Below the pieces are notes generated by a model that saw only the letters and a program-made list of their open reading frames with translations, was not told the origin of the DNA and did not search any database. The position numbers and the translations under genes were made by a program. Of a stretch of DNA of 64,000 nucleotides, positions 13,376 to 25,095 are shown one piece after another; positions within the stretch are counted from its first letter, which is position 1; each line of letters opens with the position of its first letter. The DNA lies in the NCBI GenBank assembly GCA_008933995.1, contig WARS01000054.1, positions 3,029,001 through 3,093,000 on the forward strand, given 5' to 3'. This DNA comes from Datnioides undecimradiatus (lineage: Eukaryota; Chordata; Actinopteri; Lobotiformes; Datnioididae).

Positions 13376-15569
13376 GTGAGTACAGCAACTACAGGGGCAC
13401 ATCGCAACCATTTTGTTGCTGAGCAGCTGCTGGAGAGATTATATTGTCTCTACATCTCTGTGTTTGGTGATGTTTCACTCTGCTATTAAATTGGAAGTTA
13501 TTTCATTTTTGCTGTGATTTATATAATTTCTGTATTGCAGTGAGAAAGGAAAGATGGTGTATAGAAGCTGCTATCAGATGTTCTCAGACAGTTTCAGCTG
13601 TTACTGAATGCACTGAGATACAGTATGAGCATGCTACAGCTGCAAACAGCAGTAATCAAAGTTACATCATGTGATCACCAGTGGGACTGGAGTTCCATGC
13701 TCTGGTGATCTGCCTGCACACATTTGGGCATTGCCAGTATGGATGTCAAACTGGAGCAGAGAGAAAATCTGTGTTACAGCAAACGTTCATGTCAAAGATC
13801 ATTGCAAGCTACAAGCCAGGGACCAAACAGCAGTCTTAGCACCCAGAGAGGGGAGTTTATGTGTCAGGTTAGAAGAACATGCTGGTTGTTGCACTGTGCA
13901 TTCATCCCCCAGTGCTGGACCATCAATGGTGAACTGTAGAGGCAGCTCAGGGAGTAAATTCAGCACAAACTATCTGATCTGTGTTCGATGGCACTTTGGT
14001 TCTTCATCTTGGCACAGCACATAAACTGTTTGGCTACATCAACACAGTCATGGCTGGCCACACTTCCTACATTCTGACTGGGTGACAGCAGCTTCCTCTA
14101 TTGCCCCAAAATGAAATGCAGGCTTAAGGTTTGCCTCTTGGACACAGCATAGGAGGTCTAGTGCACGACATAGATGGAGCTTTAAGAGGTTACGTATTGG
14201 GACTTCCAGGGAGCGATCCAAGTGTGGCAGGAGCACTGGGAGTGTTGTATCACTGCACAAGGTTGCTACTCTGAACAGGATAGCAGATAGTCTCTGCTTG
14301 TTAGAAGAGCAAACCCAACATGCTGATAGCACCTTGTGCATCGACGCACAGGCTGAAACAACCGGAGAATCCACAGGCAAATGGAATCAATGGTGCAACT
14401 TGATTGATAAAACTTGTTAAAGAGATTCACAGGATGCAAAATCTGTCTATGCAAAGGGATCTGATGGCCATCAGGGCGCAGTGCCATGTTGTTGTTCCAC
14501 TAGTGTTTTTGGATTGACAGATATCAGAATATTCCTGTACTCTCTTCATCTCTGGCAATATCATATTTTAAAATGTCAAGAGATTTTGGTACAAAGCTGT
14601 TTCTGCTCTTGTCCAATCCACTGCATCGATCTGTCTCGTTTATTGAAGTTGTCTCTGTCTGCGATTCTATCAGTGGACTTTGACGACTGTCCATCAGCAG
14701 TAACTGCTGATTTATGGCTCAGGAAGCTTCTATGCAAATGTGGAAAAGGGTTTTTTTTGATTGCCTTTCCAAAAGCTGGCCAGAGTGGAGGAGCTCTGTC
14801 TCCTCTGTCCCGTTTTTTGATTTAACACTCACTTGTCTCTACCAGTCCGAACATCGCTCTATTTTAAATATTTCAAACCAGATTGCGTGGTAACGTCCTT
14901 GCATTGCCAATGTGCAGCTCGTTTAGCATTAGCAGCGAGCAGCACTGGAAGGACACCAGTTCAGCTGATGGTCACACTACCTCCTCTGCTCCTCAATTGG
15001 ATTTAAAATTATAACAACAGAACGATTTATAATACAGGCTGAAGAGGAGGGACTGTGTGTTCCTCTGTGTGTGTGTGTCTGCTACTATGTATGATGCATG
15101 AGATGATTTATATAATCTCCTCTATGTGTCACAGAGCACAAGTGAGGTTAATGTGTATCCACATTGTTAGTGCGTGTGTCTGTGTATGTGCTAAGTCATA
15201 GTCCCTGCAGTGGACAGCTGACCTTGGGTAGGCTGTCTGCCTTCTACTCTTTAGATCCTTTCATTGGAACTCCAAGCGTCTGTTGATGCAGTGGAATGCA
15301 TACAGCGCTGTGCAGGCTGGCAGTGCTGCTCTCCACGCTGCTTTTGAGTTGTCACATATGCTGCCACACATGACCTGCGCTGCGGTTTCACATCATAACA
15401 TTTTGAGAGGTGTCTTACAGCAACCATCCGCTGTCACCCTCCTGCGTGCTGACCCCTGTGCTGTTTGTTTTCTGAGACGGGAGGAGAAGCTGAGAGAGCA
15501 ACAAACCAGTGAAAAGATGTGCTCTAGTGGATACGATTCTACGCTACGCCTATGAAATAATCATGATCT

Positions 15570-15959
15570 AGGTTTTGAGTTCTGTTCATGATCATTTCCT
15601 GTTTCATTTGGTAGAGTTTCTCCTCCTCTGTGTGTGTGTGTGTGTGTGTGTGCTTGTTTCCCGTTCCCTCCTGTGTCTCCTTCATTGATTAGGTTCACCT
15701 GCGTCTCGTTCTCCTCACTTCCTGTGTTTGTATAATCCTTTGTTCTCTGTCTGATTGTCCACTTACATTTGCCTCTTGTCTCAGTGTGTCTTTGGATTTA
15801 TGTTCATTTTTAGATTTGGACTTTCAGCTCACCTCAGCCCCAGTAAGCTTTGTGTTTCTTTTTGTTAAATAAACCTTTCTGAACAGCTGATTGTCCAGCT
15901 GACTGCATTTGGGTCTAAACCCCGTAGTGCTCCCAGTTGCTAATGTGCCAAACATAACA
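15570..15959 (+). mobile_element. Probable solo LTR, Ty3/Gypsy-like
   Basis: Resembles the 41.5-kb LTR in layout. It has a C/T-rich U3 with 'TTTGTATAATCC', an AATAAA in 'TTAAATAAACCTTTCTGAAC' (about 15866), and then 'CTGCATTTGGGTC' (compare 'CTGCGTTTGGGTC'). The 3' end CATAACA is at 15952-15958. The left end is diffuse, no target duplication was found, and no internal region follows, so it is best read as an old solo LTR. Confidence 0.5.
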
Positions 15960-16304
15960 GAAGTTCCTGAAAGTGTTCTTTATGGACAAAAAAATCAGTT
16001 TTTACTTAAAATGGCAGTATCTTTTTGAACTTAAAATGATTTACACAGCAAATTTTGAGTTATTTTTTTATTTTAAAGCTTCAACAAATTATATTTCTGT
16101 TGTCAATAGGTCAAATGACTATGTAATGGAAAATGTGTCACTCATCATGTGACAAACCCCAGGAAAATATCACCTAACTCTGCAGTTCCTCTTTGAGCAC
16201 GTCAGAGTGTTTCAGTGTCCTTTTTTTGACCTTGTAACTTTAATGTTGTGGTGGATTCTGATCGCTTCCGTCAGTGTACAGCAACAGGCAGCTGTTTAAA
16301 TGAT

Positions 16305-16425
16305 CATTATCTAACTTTCCACTATTTGCTCTGCTCCAAACAGCAGATGGACAAAGTGTGGTGAGTAGCAGGTGAGCATAGTGGAACATTTAGCAGCTAA
16401 GCAGCCTGCAGAGACAAAAAGAGAA
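16305..16425 (-). repeat. 'agctgctaaatgctcca' dispersed repeat, inverted copy
   Basis: The reverse complement reads 'GCTTAGCTGCTAAATGTTCCACTATGCTCACCTGCTACTCACCACACTTTGTC', the same family as the copies at 10.6 and 39.1 kb. Confidence 0.6.
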
Positions 16426-17274
16426 TATTGAACTCACACGTTGCCACAAACAGGACTCAAAATGAATGCTTGTGTTCATCAGTTTTTTGCTGAATGTGTA
16501 TGCAACTGTTGGCTCAACTAAAAACAGGTTGATGCTGCCCTAAAGAGGTCGAGATGCACAACATCAAATGATCCAAACGACTTGCCCTCATACGGTGTGT
16601 CATGTGGGAGCTGCGTTCTGAAATCTGCAACTTCTACATGTTCAAAGCTGTAAGCGGAGATGTCGGCGCATCAAACATGGCCTTTGTGCAGTTCGCCTCG
16701 TTATTGTTGCTCTGCAGTGAAAATGTCACCGAGTGATCGGACAACACGCACGTGAATATATTATTTACTGAAGTGATGGAGGGTAACATCAATGGCATTG
16801 TCTGTGGAACAGGTGCCACCCGACAAAATCAATTACCTGTTCTCAATAGCTGAGCGTCTCACAGTGAGTGTACCATTTTAATTACCACTACCAAACAGAT
16901 GGATTTAATAATGCTCCATTACAATAAGGCCTTCAACCCTTTTTCTGTTTGCTAGTTATTTAATAAATCCACTAAATGTAAGGAAAGAAGACAGAGAGAG
17001 GGAGATGTAACGGCAAATGATGTTAAAAAGTCCAGAGTAACATCTAATGAGAGCAGATTTCAGGCCGCGTTCATCTCTCAGCGATAGAACGCTGCTCTTC
17101 TTTGGTAAACGCACAACCAAAGCAGTAGAATCTTAGCAGACGTCCACCCGTGCTGCCATGCTGGCAGGCTTGTGTGCCAGCACGGCAGCATGTATGGATG
17201 TGGGGAACGAGAGAGACAGATGGAGGGTACAGAGAAGACGAGAGGATGGCAGACCTGCAAAAGTGGTGGGGGAA

Positions 17275-17302
17275 GAGAGGGAGAGAGAGAGAGAGAGAGA
17301 GA
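17275..17302 (+). repeat. (GA)n microsatellite
   Basis: Fourteen GA units in a purine-rich context (17180-17400). Confidence 0.9.
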
Positions 17303-20300
17303 AAGATGAGACATGTACTGTAAAGGACATTCTCCCACATGAAGGCAGGATGAAAAGATGGGGCCCGTAGTAGAAATGAAAGAGAGAGGGCGAGTGATGA
17401 GGGTGGAGGACAGATCGGTAAGTGAATGCTGATACATGGTCTGGCCTCTAATCAGTTTTACAGGGTCTAATTAGGGCTAAAGTAGCCATGCTTTAATCAT
17501 ATAGCCCGTCTACATGTGTATATACAGTATATGCTGCCTGTTAAATATAGCCTGCATGTTCTGGCTCAGGGTGGGTGCACTCCCAGACCCTGAGGTCCAT
17601 CTTATTAAGTCAGGCTGGTACTTTGTCCAAAAATGATGTTTTTACTGCGGCGGATGAAACAGATGATGGGTGATGGGCCAACTTTATTCTATATTTATGC
17701 AAAAACGTTTCTGACCTAAGTCACTTCTTTGCAAGACTGGATTCCCAACAGGCTCATTTCATTCTGTTAAATCTGTCTCTAAAACCAGTTTGTGCTTACA
17801 TGCCGCTTATTACTACTATGTTTAATTTTGCAACCATTAGGCAATATTTAAATAGTATTATCTCTAAACTGTACCCGCTGCACAGACAGATGAATGCTAA
17901 ATTGGGGCATTTCCCTCAAGCATTCACTGGCGGGTTAATCCATCAATGCTACCTTGAAAGCAGAATTACAGTAACAGAGAACTGAGATGAACAAGAGAGA
18001 CATGAGAAATATTATAGAATATGTCTGTCAGTGTCATAAATTACAGTCATGTACTGCTATCAGAATATAAATATCACAATAACCACTGTAGAGAAAGCTG
18101 TTGAGAAAGATTATTTTATTTCAGAGGGTGACATGAGAATATTGAGATTAATCTCATATCTGTGTTACAGATGTTTATCCTAGATTAGACTTGGAGCAGG
18201 GGAGTATTTGGTTTCAGTTCTGTTTAGTTCAGTTGTGAGTAAAATAAGATAAATACAGAATGTTTGGCGAACGTTAGAATATTGGTTAGTATATTCATCC
18301 ACGGGTGAAAGCTTAGAAGTCTAAATATCTAAATGAAGTGATTCCCTCATAACCATGTGTTTAAACCACAGCCAGGTCTCAGTGTGAGCACTGAAACAGA
18401 GACGGACTGCTCTCTGTTATCAGTCCTCATTTCACAATGGCCATTAAGAAATACTTTCCTGATGCGTCTCTCAGTGGGAGCGAAAACAAAACCGAGTGTT
18501 TCGGAGTTTATTTCGAGTCATCAGCGGTTCGTGTCGGATAAAGTGGGCACATTTCAAAGTTACTGTCTCTTCTGAGCTAAATTGCCTACTCCTATTACTG
18601 TTCCTGCAATGCAGCTCAACAAGGAAACACAGATAACTTAATGCTGGCTGTGATGTTACGAGATACTTATTTAATCTGACCAACTTAGACTTATTGCATT
18701 ATCTTTAGATAAACAGTGAAATACAGTTTTGCACAGGAGGAAGTACACTGAGTCAGGCTCTATTAAGGGACAGTATGAACAAGAGGACTGATAACAGCAA
18801 TTTAAATATATAATGTTCCTATAAACAATAAATACTGGATATTATAATATGTTTGAATTCTCAAATATCGATGCTGGCCTCAACAACATAAAAACAACTT
18901 CTCTGGTGCGATAAAAAACATTCTCCGTTGCATTAGCACATCTTTAACAAATGTGGTATTAGTGCAGCTTTATTTAGAACTTCCATCCTGTCCAGACTTT
19001 AGAGACCCATCATTTCATACGGATTAAATGGCTTCGCGGTGCATACGCAGCAACATGCTGACCAGATGTGGCCTTAAGTAGGCCGCCCTAACAAAACGTA
19101 GAGGATCAGGGTGACAATCCTATGAAATAGCTAATCCTGAAGGCTTTCAGTGAGTGGCTGCCTGTTCGCTCCGCGCTACAGCCGACAGACGCCATATCAC
19201 CAGTCCATGTGCGGCGTGTTTGGCAGGCAGTTACCAACTGTCCTCTGAGAGACCACAACTTGAATCTTTGACAGATCTCTCGCCATAGGGTGTCATCAGG
19301 GAATCATCTGGTCAGCAGTTAGACCTGACTCTTATACGGGCAATGAAACGATTGGAGCCCGAGGTACAGAAGATGCTTTCCTCTTAGACTATTAGTGACT
19401 GGACTCTGTTGTAACAGCTCAGATCTCAGTCTGTCAGATATGAACGTTCAAGCGACTGCCATGGTTTCTACACACATTGTTTGCTTACATATGCGCATGA
19501 GTGTTTCTGCGTGTATGTTTTTGTGCGTGTGAATGCTCACTGTTCTGCTAAAAGCTTTAGTTCAACAAAAAGCCAGAGCCGGCTCTGCAGCAGAGGTCAG
19601 GACGGGCTTTATGCAGATATCAAGCTTGAGTTGACTGTACAAACCATGAAAGAGGGACTGAACCAGAAGCTCACCAATGCCTTTGAATTGAATTCTTTTT
19701 TTTCTCTGGTGACATAATCACACTTTGGTTATCCTGACAGAATGAAAAACATATTTTGTTTATCTTTTTTTTATCATTTGTGTTGCTAACTTTGTCATTG
19801 GACAAAAAAATTTTCAAACAAGAAGCTCAAAAGCAATTTTCATACCTTCCTAATGGGAGGCAGACATTTTTTTAGTGTTTAGTTGTTGAACATAGTTGAA
19901 GTTAGGTTTTACAAAGAATCCAAGGAAGAAATTAAGAAAAACAAATGGCAGATAATATCAGAATTCATTATTAATGCTGTCAAATGCTGGCAAATGTGTA
20001 TTTTGAAGCGACTCTTTGTGAATAATTCATGCCACTGTAGGTTTTTCAGAATAAAGAGAGACCAAACATCTGATGTTTTTCATAGGAGTGAGAATATGGG
20101 TTTCATATATGAAACTGACCATATTTCAGATATGCCAACAGCCGTGAATGAGATTGGTGCACTAGTTTAAAAATAGTTTTAAGTCAACTTACAGAAACAT
20201 GTTTCTTGTTAGAGCACCTGCCATTAGCAACCACCAGCAGTTAGGCTGAGTAAGTGCACTGGCTTTTTCATGAAATAGTCATTGAAACAGAATCATTTTT

Positions 20301-21069
20301 AATGAAATACACTCCGAGGGAGTCCTGGTGCCAGCGGAGCCTGCCTCAGCAGCGTCAGCCATAGCCTGCTTTGTAATTTACAGCACAAACCCACAGGTAT
20401 CACACATGCTTCAAGGTTTGCAGTGGCTGATTCAAAAAGCAGCAGGCCTCCACTCTCTCACCTCTGCTGTAAACCCCTCACTGCTGCACTGGGCGGCAGC
20501 TTGATGGCTTGTATAGATTTCAGCATTTAGAATGACATCTGAACAAACTGAAAAGAGATTCGCTTCAGTCTGAGCCACCCTTGTGTGGTCACTTCGGCTC
20601 AGGCTTCTCGTCTGACCATGGATCTAAGCGGGAAACCCAGCCCTCCCATGCTGCAACTGGTGGTGACAATGTACTCTATTCAAAGCCACATGAGAGCACC
20701 TAGTGGAGGAGGGGGGAGGAAATAAAAGAGATGCAGCCAAGAGTGAAATACAGAGAAAAAACTCTTTTGAACATGAGCACTATGAAGAAGCTCAGAGTGG
20801 GAGAGCGTTTGTCACATGGCTTGACATGCTTATACTCTATAAATGTGGGTCAAGAGGCCACCAAATAGTCCTTGAGGAGCTACAGGAGCCCTTGAGAGAG
20901 CTCAGAGGAGCTTCTAGGGAATGGATATAAATGTTTTCCCTTTACTAAAATGTGATTCACTTCAAATGAACCTAATCAAATGAAGAATTAAAAACGTTAA
21001 CTGTGCGCTACGTGTAGGATCAGATCCATATATGACAGTAAAGTCTAGTTGATCCTAATTCATGGTTCT

Positions 21070-21260
21070 GAATGCTGGTGAAAAGGATTGAGGTGTTCCA
21101 CAATGAGAGCCTGAGAGGAATACGTGGCATCTTCAAGCCAGAGAAGATCACAGTCTTTCATTCATACAAAAAACCCAAAAGCAATTACATCACGTCTGAA
21201 ATTATGCAGAAGCGCTTTGAATGGAGGTAGACTGCATCCCAAAGGTTGGGCTTTGAAATG
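21070..21260 (+). mobile_element. Possible LINE reverse-transcriptase C-terminal fossil
   Basis: From 21072 the plus strand reads 'LVKRIEVFHNESLRGIRGIF', then 'ITSEIMQKRFEWR' further on. This resembles the 'RLEVFHNRCLRGILGI...ITS...RFG' end of some LINE polymerases. Interrupted by a stop and short. Confidence 0.4.
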
Positions 21261-21739
21261 AACTGGGGAACCCTGTGCAGAACTATGTTGGATGAGCTGG
21301 CCAAGATCAAGCTAACATGGGGGAACCTGGACACTGGAAGCTTTGCAAGTTAGTGATCATTGTAGTTTAAAGCCAAAGTTGATGTGATGGCCCATCCCGT
21401 TGGTCCACCATCACTGACCTGACGGTGATGATGTTCAGCAGATGAATCCTACTGGCTTGACTGATCCTCTGATTTTTCCTCTAGCATCTAACATTTGTGC
21501 CGATAAATGAAACTTCCTCCCAACCAATGGGATTTATTGCAATACACATTCATCTTCCTCAAAGAATTGATGTGACTTCTCATTCAACGTGTTCAATAAC
21601 TTGGTGTATGACTAAATATCTGAGCATGCTGGTTGTTGTCTGGTTGTCTCTAACCCTGACCTCCATCTAAAGAAGCACCAGAGTGGGATAGAAGAGAAAG
21701 ATTGCCTTCCAACAATGGAGCAGCAGCAGCAGCAACTCT

Positions 21740-21865
21740 GGCTCTGGTCCTCCACTGATTGTAGGGTTGGCAGTTCAATCCCCACTTCCCTCTTGTTTCT
21801 TAGGTGAGGTAAATGGGTGTAATGCAGAGCACATTGGATAAAAGCGCAATATAGATGAGTCTGTC
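21740..21865 (+). repeat. Possible SINE-like fragment
   Basis: 'TGTAGGGTTGGCAGTTCAATCCCC' (a B-box-like GTTCAATCC) and a 3' 'TTGGATAAAAGCGCAATATAGATG' tail. Consistent with a tRNA-derived SINE with an L2-like tail, but the A box is not clear. Confidence 0.4.
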
Positions 21866-23670
21866 TATTATTTTACAAGTGATGTCATTACCCTCTGGGC
21901 AAACGAAAGAACTTTTCATAAACCTGAGCACGGTTTTGACTGATCTTATACAGAACTGTACACAGTTAACTATTAACGAGTATAACTGATGTCTCTCCAC
22001 CTGCGTTCAGGTGGAGAAACCAGATCCTGCACTATTAGGTGACACTGGACTCCGGGGCTTGTCAGAGAGCTCCACCCAACCCCCCACCTGTCAGCTCCAT
22101 CGAACCGCCATCCCCGCTCAACCACCTGCTTTGTCAGGAACAGAAACTGAGGCTGGACACCCAGGGGCCCGTTTGGAGCATGTAGATAGAGAGCAGGGTT
22201 GGGGGGTTGACCTTTTCCCCCTCGCTGGCTTTTTTTCCGACAGCAGAAAGGCCACTGGATGTGGGGGCGGGTTCATGAAAAAGGCATCAGCTCAAAGTAA
22301 AAAACATGAAATATAGCCGGAGCGCAATTTTCCTGCGTGATTTTGAAAATACAGCAGAAAAAGAAGCCAAATCAATCGTTCCATCGATCACTACCTCAGG
22401 CTTATCATGCACGGCTGGCATAATTAACACACTGCTTACATCCAGACATTTATCTGCCTTCTGGGTTGCTCTGACATACTGAGCATCAAAGCTCTCCGCG
22501 TCCACTGAGAGTCATAAAAACATCAGGCCGTTCATTTCGGAAATTACAGATCTAAGAAAACTAACTGCCACAAAAACCACAATCAAACATTAACAGCCAC
22601 TCATCAGAGAGGTTCAGATGACTTTATTAATCTGAACATCTCCAACAGAGGGTGATGATTTAACTGATCAAACTGGCAAATGAGCAGACGTTGTGTGAGT
22701 CAGACAGAGAAGGTTAGTCTGCAGATTCTGTTTAAAGATGTGGGCATATTGTGAAGCCTTCTGTTTTTACTTCACAGGGTGGTCTGTATTAAATAACTCA
22801 CAGAATCAAAGGCAAACACTGTAAATGAATTAAAGGGACATGATTACTCTAATGCAGATATGGGTTAATGTGGGAAGAGATGGGCTGATCTGAGTCCACA
22901 GGGAGAGAAACTAGGCTTACTGTAGATAAAAAGAAGAAGCTGAGCAGCGCTGCGCTCCATCCACTCATATTTAGATCCTCTGTGAGCGCTCTAAACGTAT
23001 ATCATGTACGTTTGCAGCCCTGTCATGATGTCAGCAATGTCACCTTTCACATATCTGCCCGTGTGCTAAAATGTCAAGATGCGTTCACGTCAGGAAGCGC
23101 AGAGAGCTGGAGCTGCGCCCTGTGAGCACCCAGGTGGCCTGTGTGCATCTCGCTGAAGCCGAGTGGAAAGTTCCAAAAAGGCTAACGCTGAGCTTCAAAA
23201 GCACAGATCCTTCCAGCCTCAGGAACGCAAACACAATGTCCTACGGACTAGAAACAGGGTGGTTACAGCCACACCATGTTAAAAGCCTGTCTTTGTAAAA
23301 GGCTGAGGTTGATAATAGAAATGAAAGGGTTTTCAAGTGGAGCTGGTCTTTTTGGAGACGGGCTAGAAACAGAAACAGTCACGATGTCACAGAATCTGTG
23401 GCTTCCCTTTAAAAACTTGTTTCCTACGAGTCCCCAACATTATAAAACGACAACTCTCTAAAGTGTGAAAGACAAGAAGATGAAAACATTTGTACATATT
23501 CGTCACTAAGGGATGTAATATGAGATATAAACATAGCCAAACCGGATGGGTCATTTTAAAAATCAAAAGTCATTTTAAAATAGGACTCAACAGATAATGC
23601 CTCACTCTCAGTGCACAATATATGTGTGGATGATGGAAAGACAATGAAAAAGCAATAAAACTGAGACATG

Positions 23671-24032
23671 ACAAGGAGAAGGAGCAGAGAGGAGAGGAGA
23701 GAAAGAGGAGAGGAGACGAGGCAAAGTAGAGGGCTGGGAGGATTGAGGGAAACATGAAAGGAAAGGACGCAAGAAAAGAGAAGACAAGGAAAGGAGAGGA
23801 AGAGGGAACACAAAAATAGTAAGGAGAAGCAAGGAGATAAGGAAACAAAAGGAGGAAATAAAAGATCAAAAGAGAGAAGTGAGAGAAAGAGGGTGGAGGA
23901 GAGGAGAGGAGAGAGAAGAGGCAGAGAGAAGGAAAGAGGAAACAAAAAAGGAAAAGTGAGAGGAGAGGGAGGAGAGGAGAAGGAAGAAAGGAGAGGAGAG
24001 GACAGGAGAGGGAGGAGAGGAGGGGAGGGGAG
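23671..24032 (+). repeat. Long purine-rich (GGAGA)n-like tract
   Basis: About 360 bp that is almost all A/G on the plus strand, built from imperfect GGAGA, AGAGG and AAGGA units. The Ser/Leu/Pro-rich open frames on the minus strand (up to 183 codons) come from this bias and are not genes. Confidence 0.95.
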
Positions 24033-24284
24033 GCCAGCCAGGCCACACCTAAATGTACTCTGGAATCAAAAAAGCAACACCTCTCAACAGATCCACCGGC
24101 TCCGGTGCTCTCTCCCACCATGCCTCTGTTTCAGACCAGTAAAACCATGAAGCCACGGCGTGTGGGCACTGAGTCAGTCAAAGAGGGGAATGCTCCACTG
24201 AATGTACTTCATCTGGGGCTGCAAGGAAGGGCTAGAACAGTGGTGTTACTTGAATCAGCCCTGTGTAGGCTGTGTGTCTAAAGG

Positions 24285-24286
<2 letters not shown>

Positions 24287-24328
<42 letters not shown>
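24287..24328 (+). repeat. (CA)n microsatellite
   Basis: About 21 perfect CA units. Confidence 0.97.
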
Positions 24329-24330
<2 letters not shown>

Positions 24331-24426
24331 AGACAGCTGGGGTTGAGGATGCTTTCTATTTGTATTTTGTTGCATTGAGTTGTTCTGTGATGTCAGACAT
24401 TCATGCAAAGAAACAGTGTGTGTATG

Positions 24427-24431
<5 letters not shown>

Positions 24432-24469
<38 letters not shown>
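24432..24469 (+). repeat. (GA)n microsatellite
   Basis: About 19 perfect GA units, 100 bp from the CA array. Confidence 0.97.
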
Positions 24470-24639
24470 ATCTCTGACCATTGGATCATGCAAATATGAG
24501 TCAAATGTTTTACCCCAGGCAGGCACGGGGTAAGATTTAGGCGCGGCTGGAAGACTTGCCTCAGTGGACACACACGGTCTGATAATCACAGACAGCAGGG
24601 ATATATCTGTACTATTACACAACCGCGAGGGAAATGATA

Positions 24640-25095
24640 TTACAGGGAGCAGATCACTTCTGATTTATTAGCGCTTCTGAAGGTGTAAAGTGTCCATCCC
24701 AGCTGCTCCCCCACACAGTAGACGGAGAAATAGACAAGAGGCGACTTACTTGTTGGAAATGTGCTCCACATGGGCTTCAGGTGATGTGCAAACGGAGCTG
24801 ATGCTTTTGTTTGTTTGTTTAGTTTGGAGGGGTCGCGGGGGTCTTCTGTATCCTGCTGCAATTAGCGCTGATCAACGAGCTTCACGGTGAAATCCAGCGT
24901 TCACGGACCAGCGGATGGCTGCGAACCAGCCGAGCGACCGAGAGAGCGACTGGCTGTGTGACTGAGCGGAGAGGAGACCTCTCTTCAGCACCACACCACT
25001 TTGAACAGCTACCGCTGACGTCACTGCCTAGCTACGACGCCACGCCCACTTCCCTAGCGACGGCGAGAGGGAGAGGGGGGGAGAGAGAGAATAGA
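24640..25095 (-). promoter_or_regulatory. Candidate CpG-rich promoter and minus-strand first exon
   Basis: CpG dinucleotides cluster at 24830-25070, unlike the surrounding 20 kb. A perfect CRE (TGACGTCA) is at 25016-25023 and a CCACGCCC (GC-box/KLF) site near 25040. On the minus strand a consensus donor A|GTAAGT ends a possible exon at 24750. An in-frame ATG just before it (near 24764) would begin M-W-S-T-F-P-T. No following exon was recognised, so the gene is unknown and any intron would extend leftward. Confidence 0.45.

Larger units (their letters stand above)
8070..15569. other. Non-coding region
   Basis: Holds dispersed repeats (8515, 9165, 10603), two microsatellites, the candidate non-coding exon at 13265 and an unidentified stretch at 13670-14490. 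That stretch has several 70-117-codon overlapping frames on both strands but no protein family that I recognise. Confidence 0.65.
15960..24639. other. Non-coding region
   Basis: Inverted 'agctgctaaatgctcca' copy, GA repeat, a 16-bp perfect palindrome GTTTCATATATGAAAC (20100-20115), LINE/SINE fossils at 21.1 and 21.8 kb, a GC-rich exon-like stretch at 22.0-22.2 kb, the purine tract and two microsatellites. No confirmed exon. Confidence 0.65.

Noticed and set aside
23556..24150. 183-codon Ser/Leu/Pro-rich frame and its overlapping partners
   Set aside because: Strand-bias artefact of the polypurine tract, which contains few stop codons by composition.
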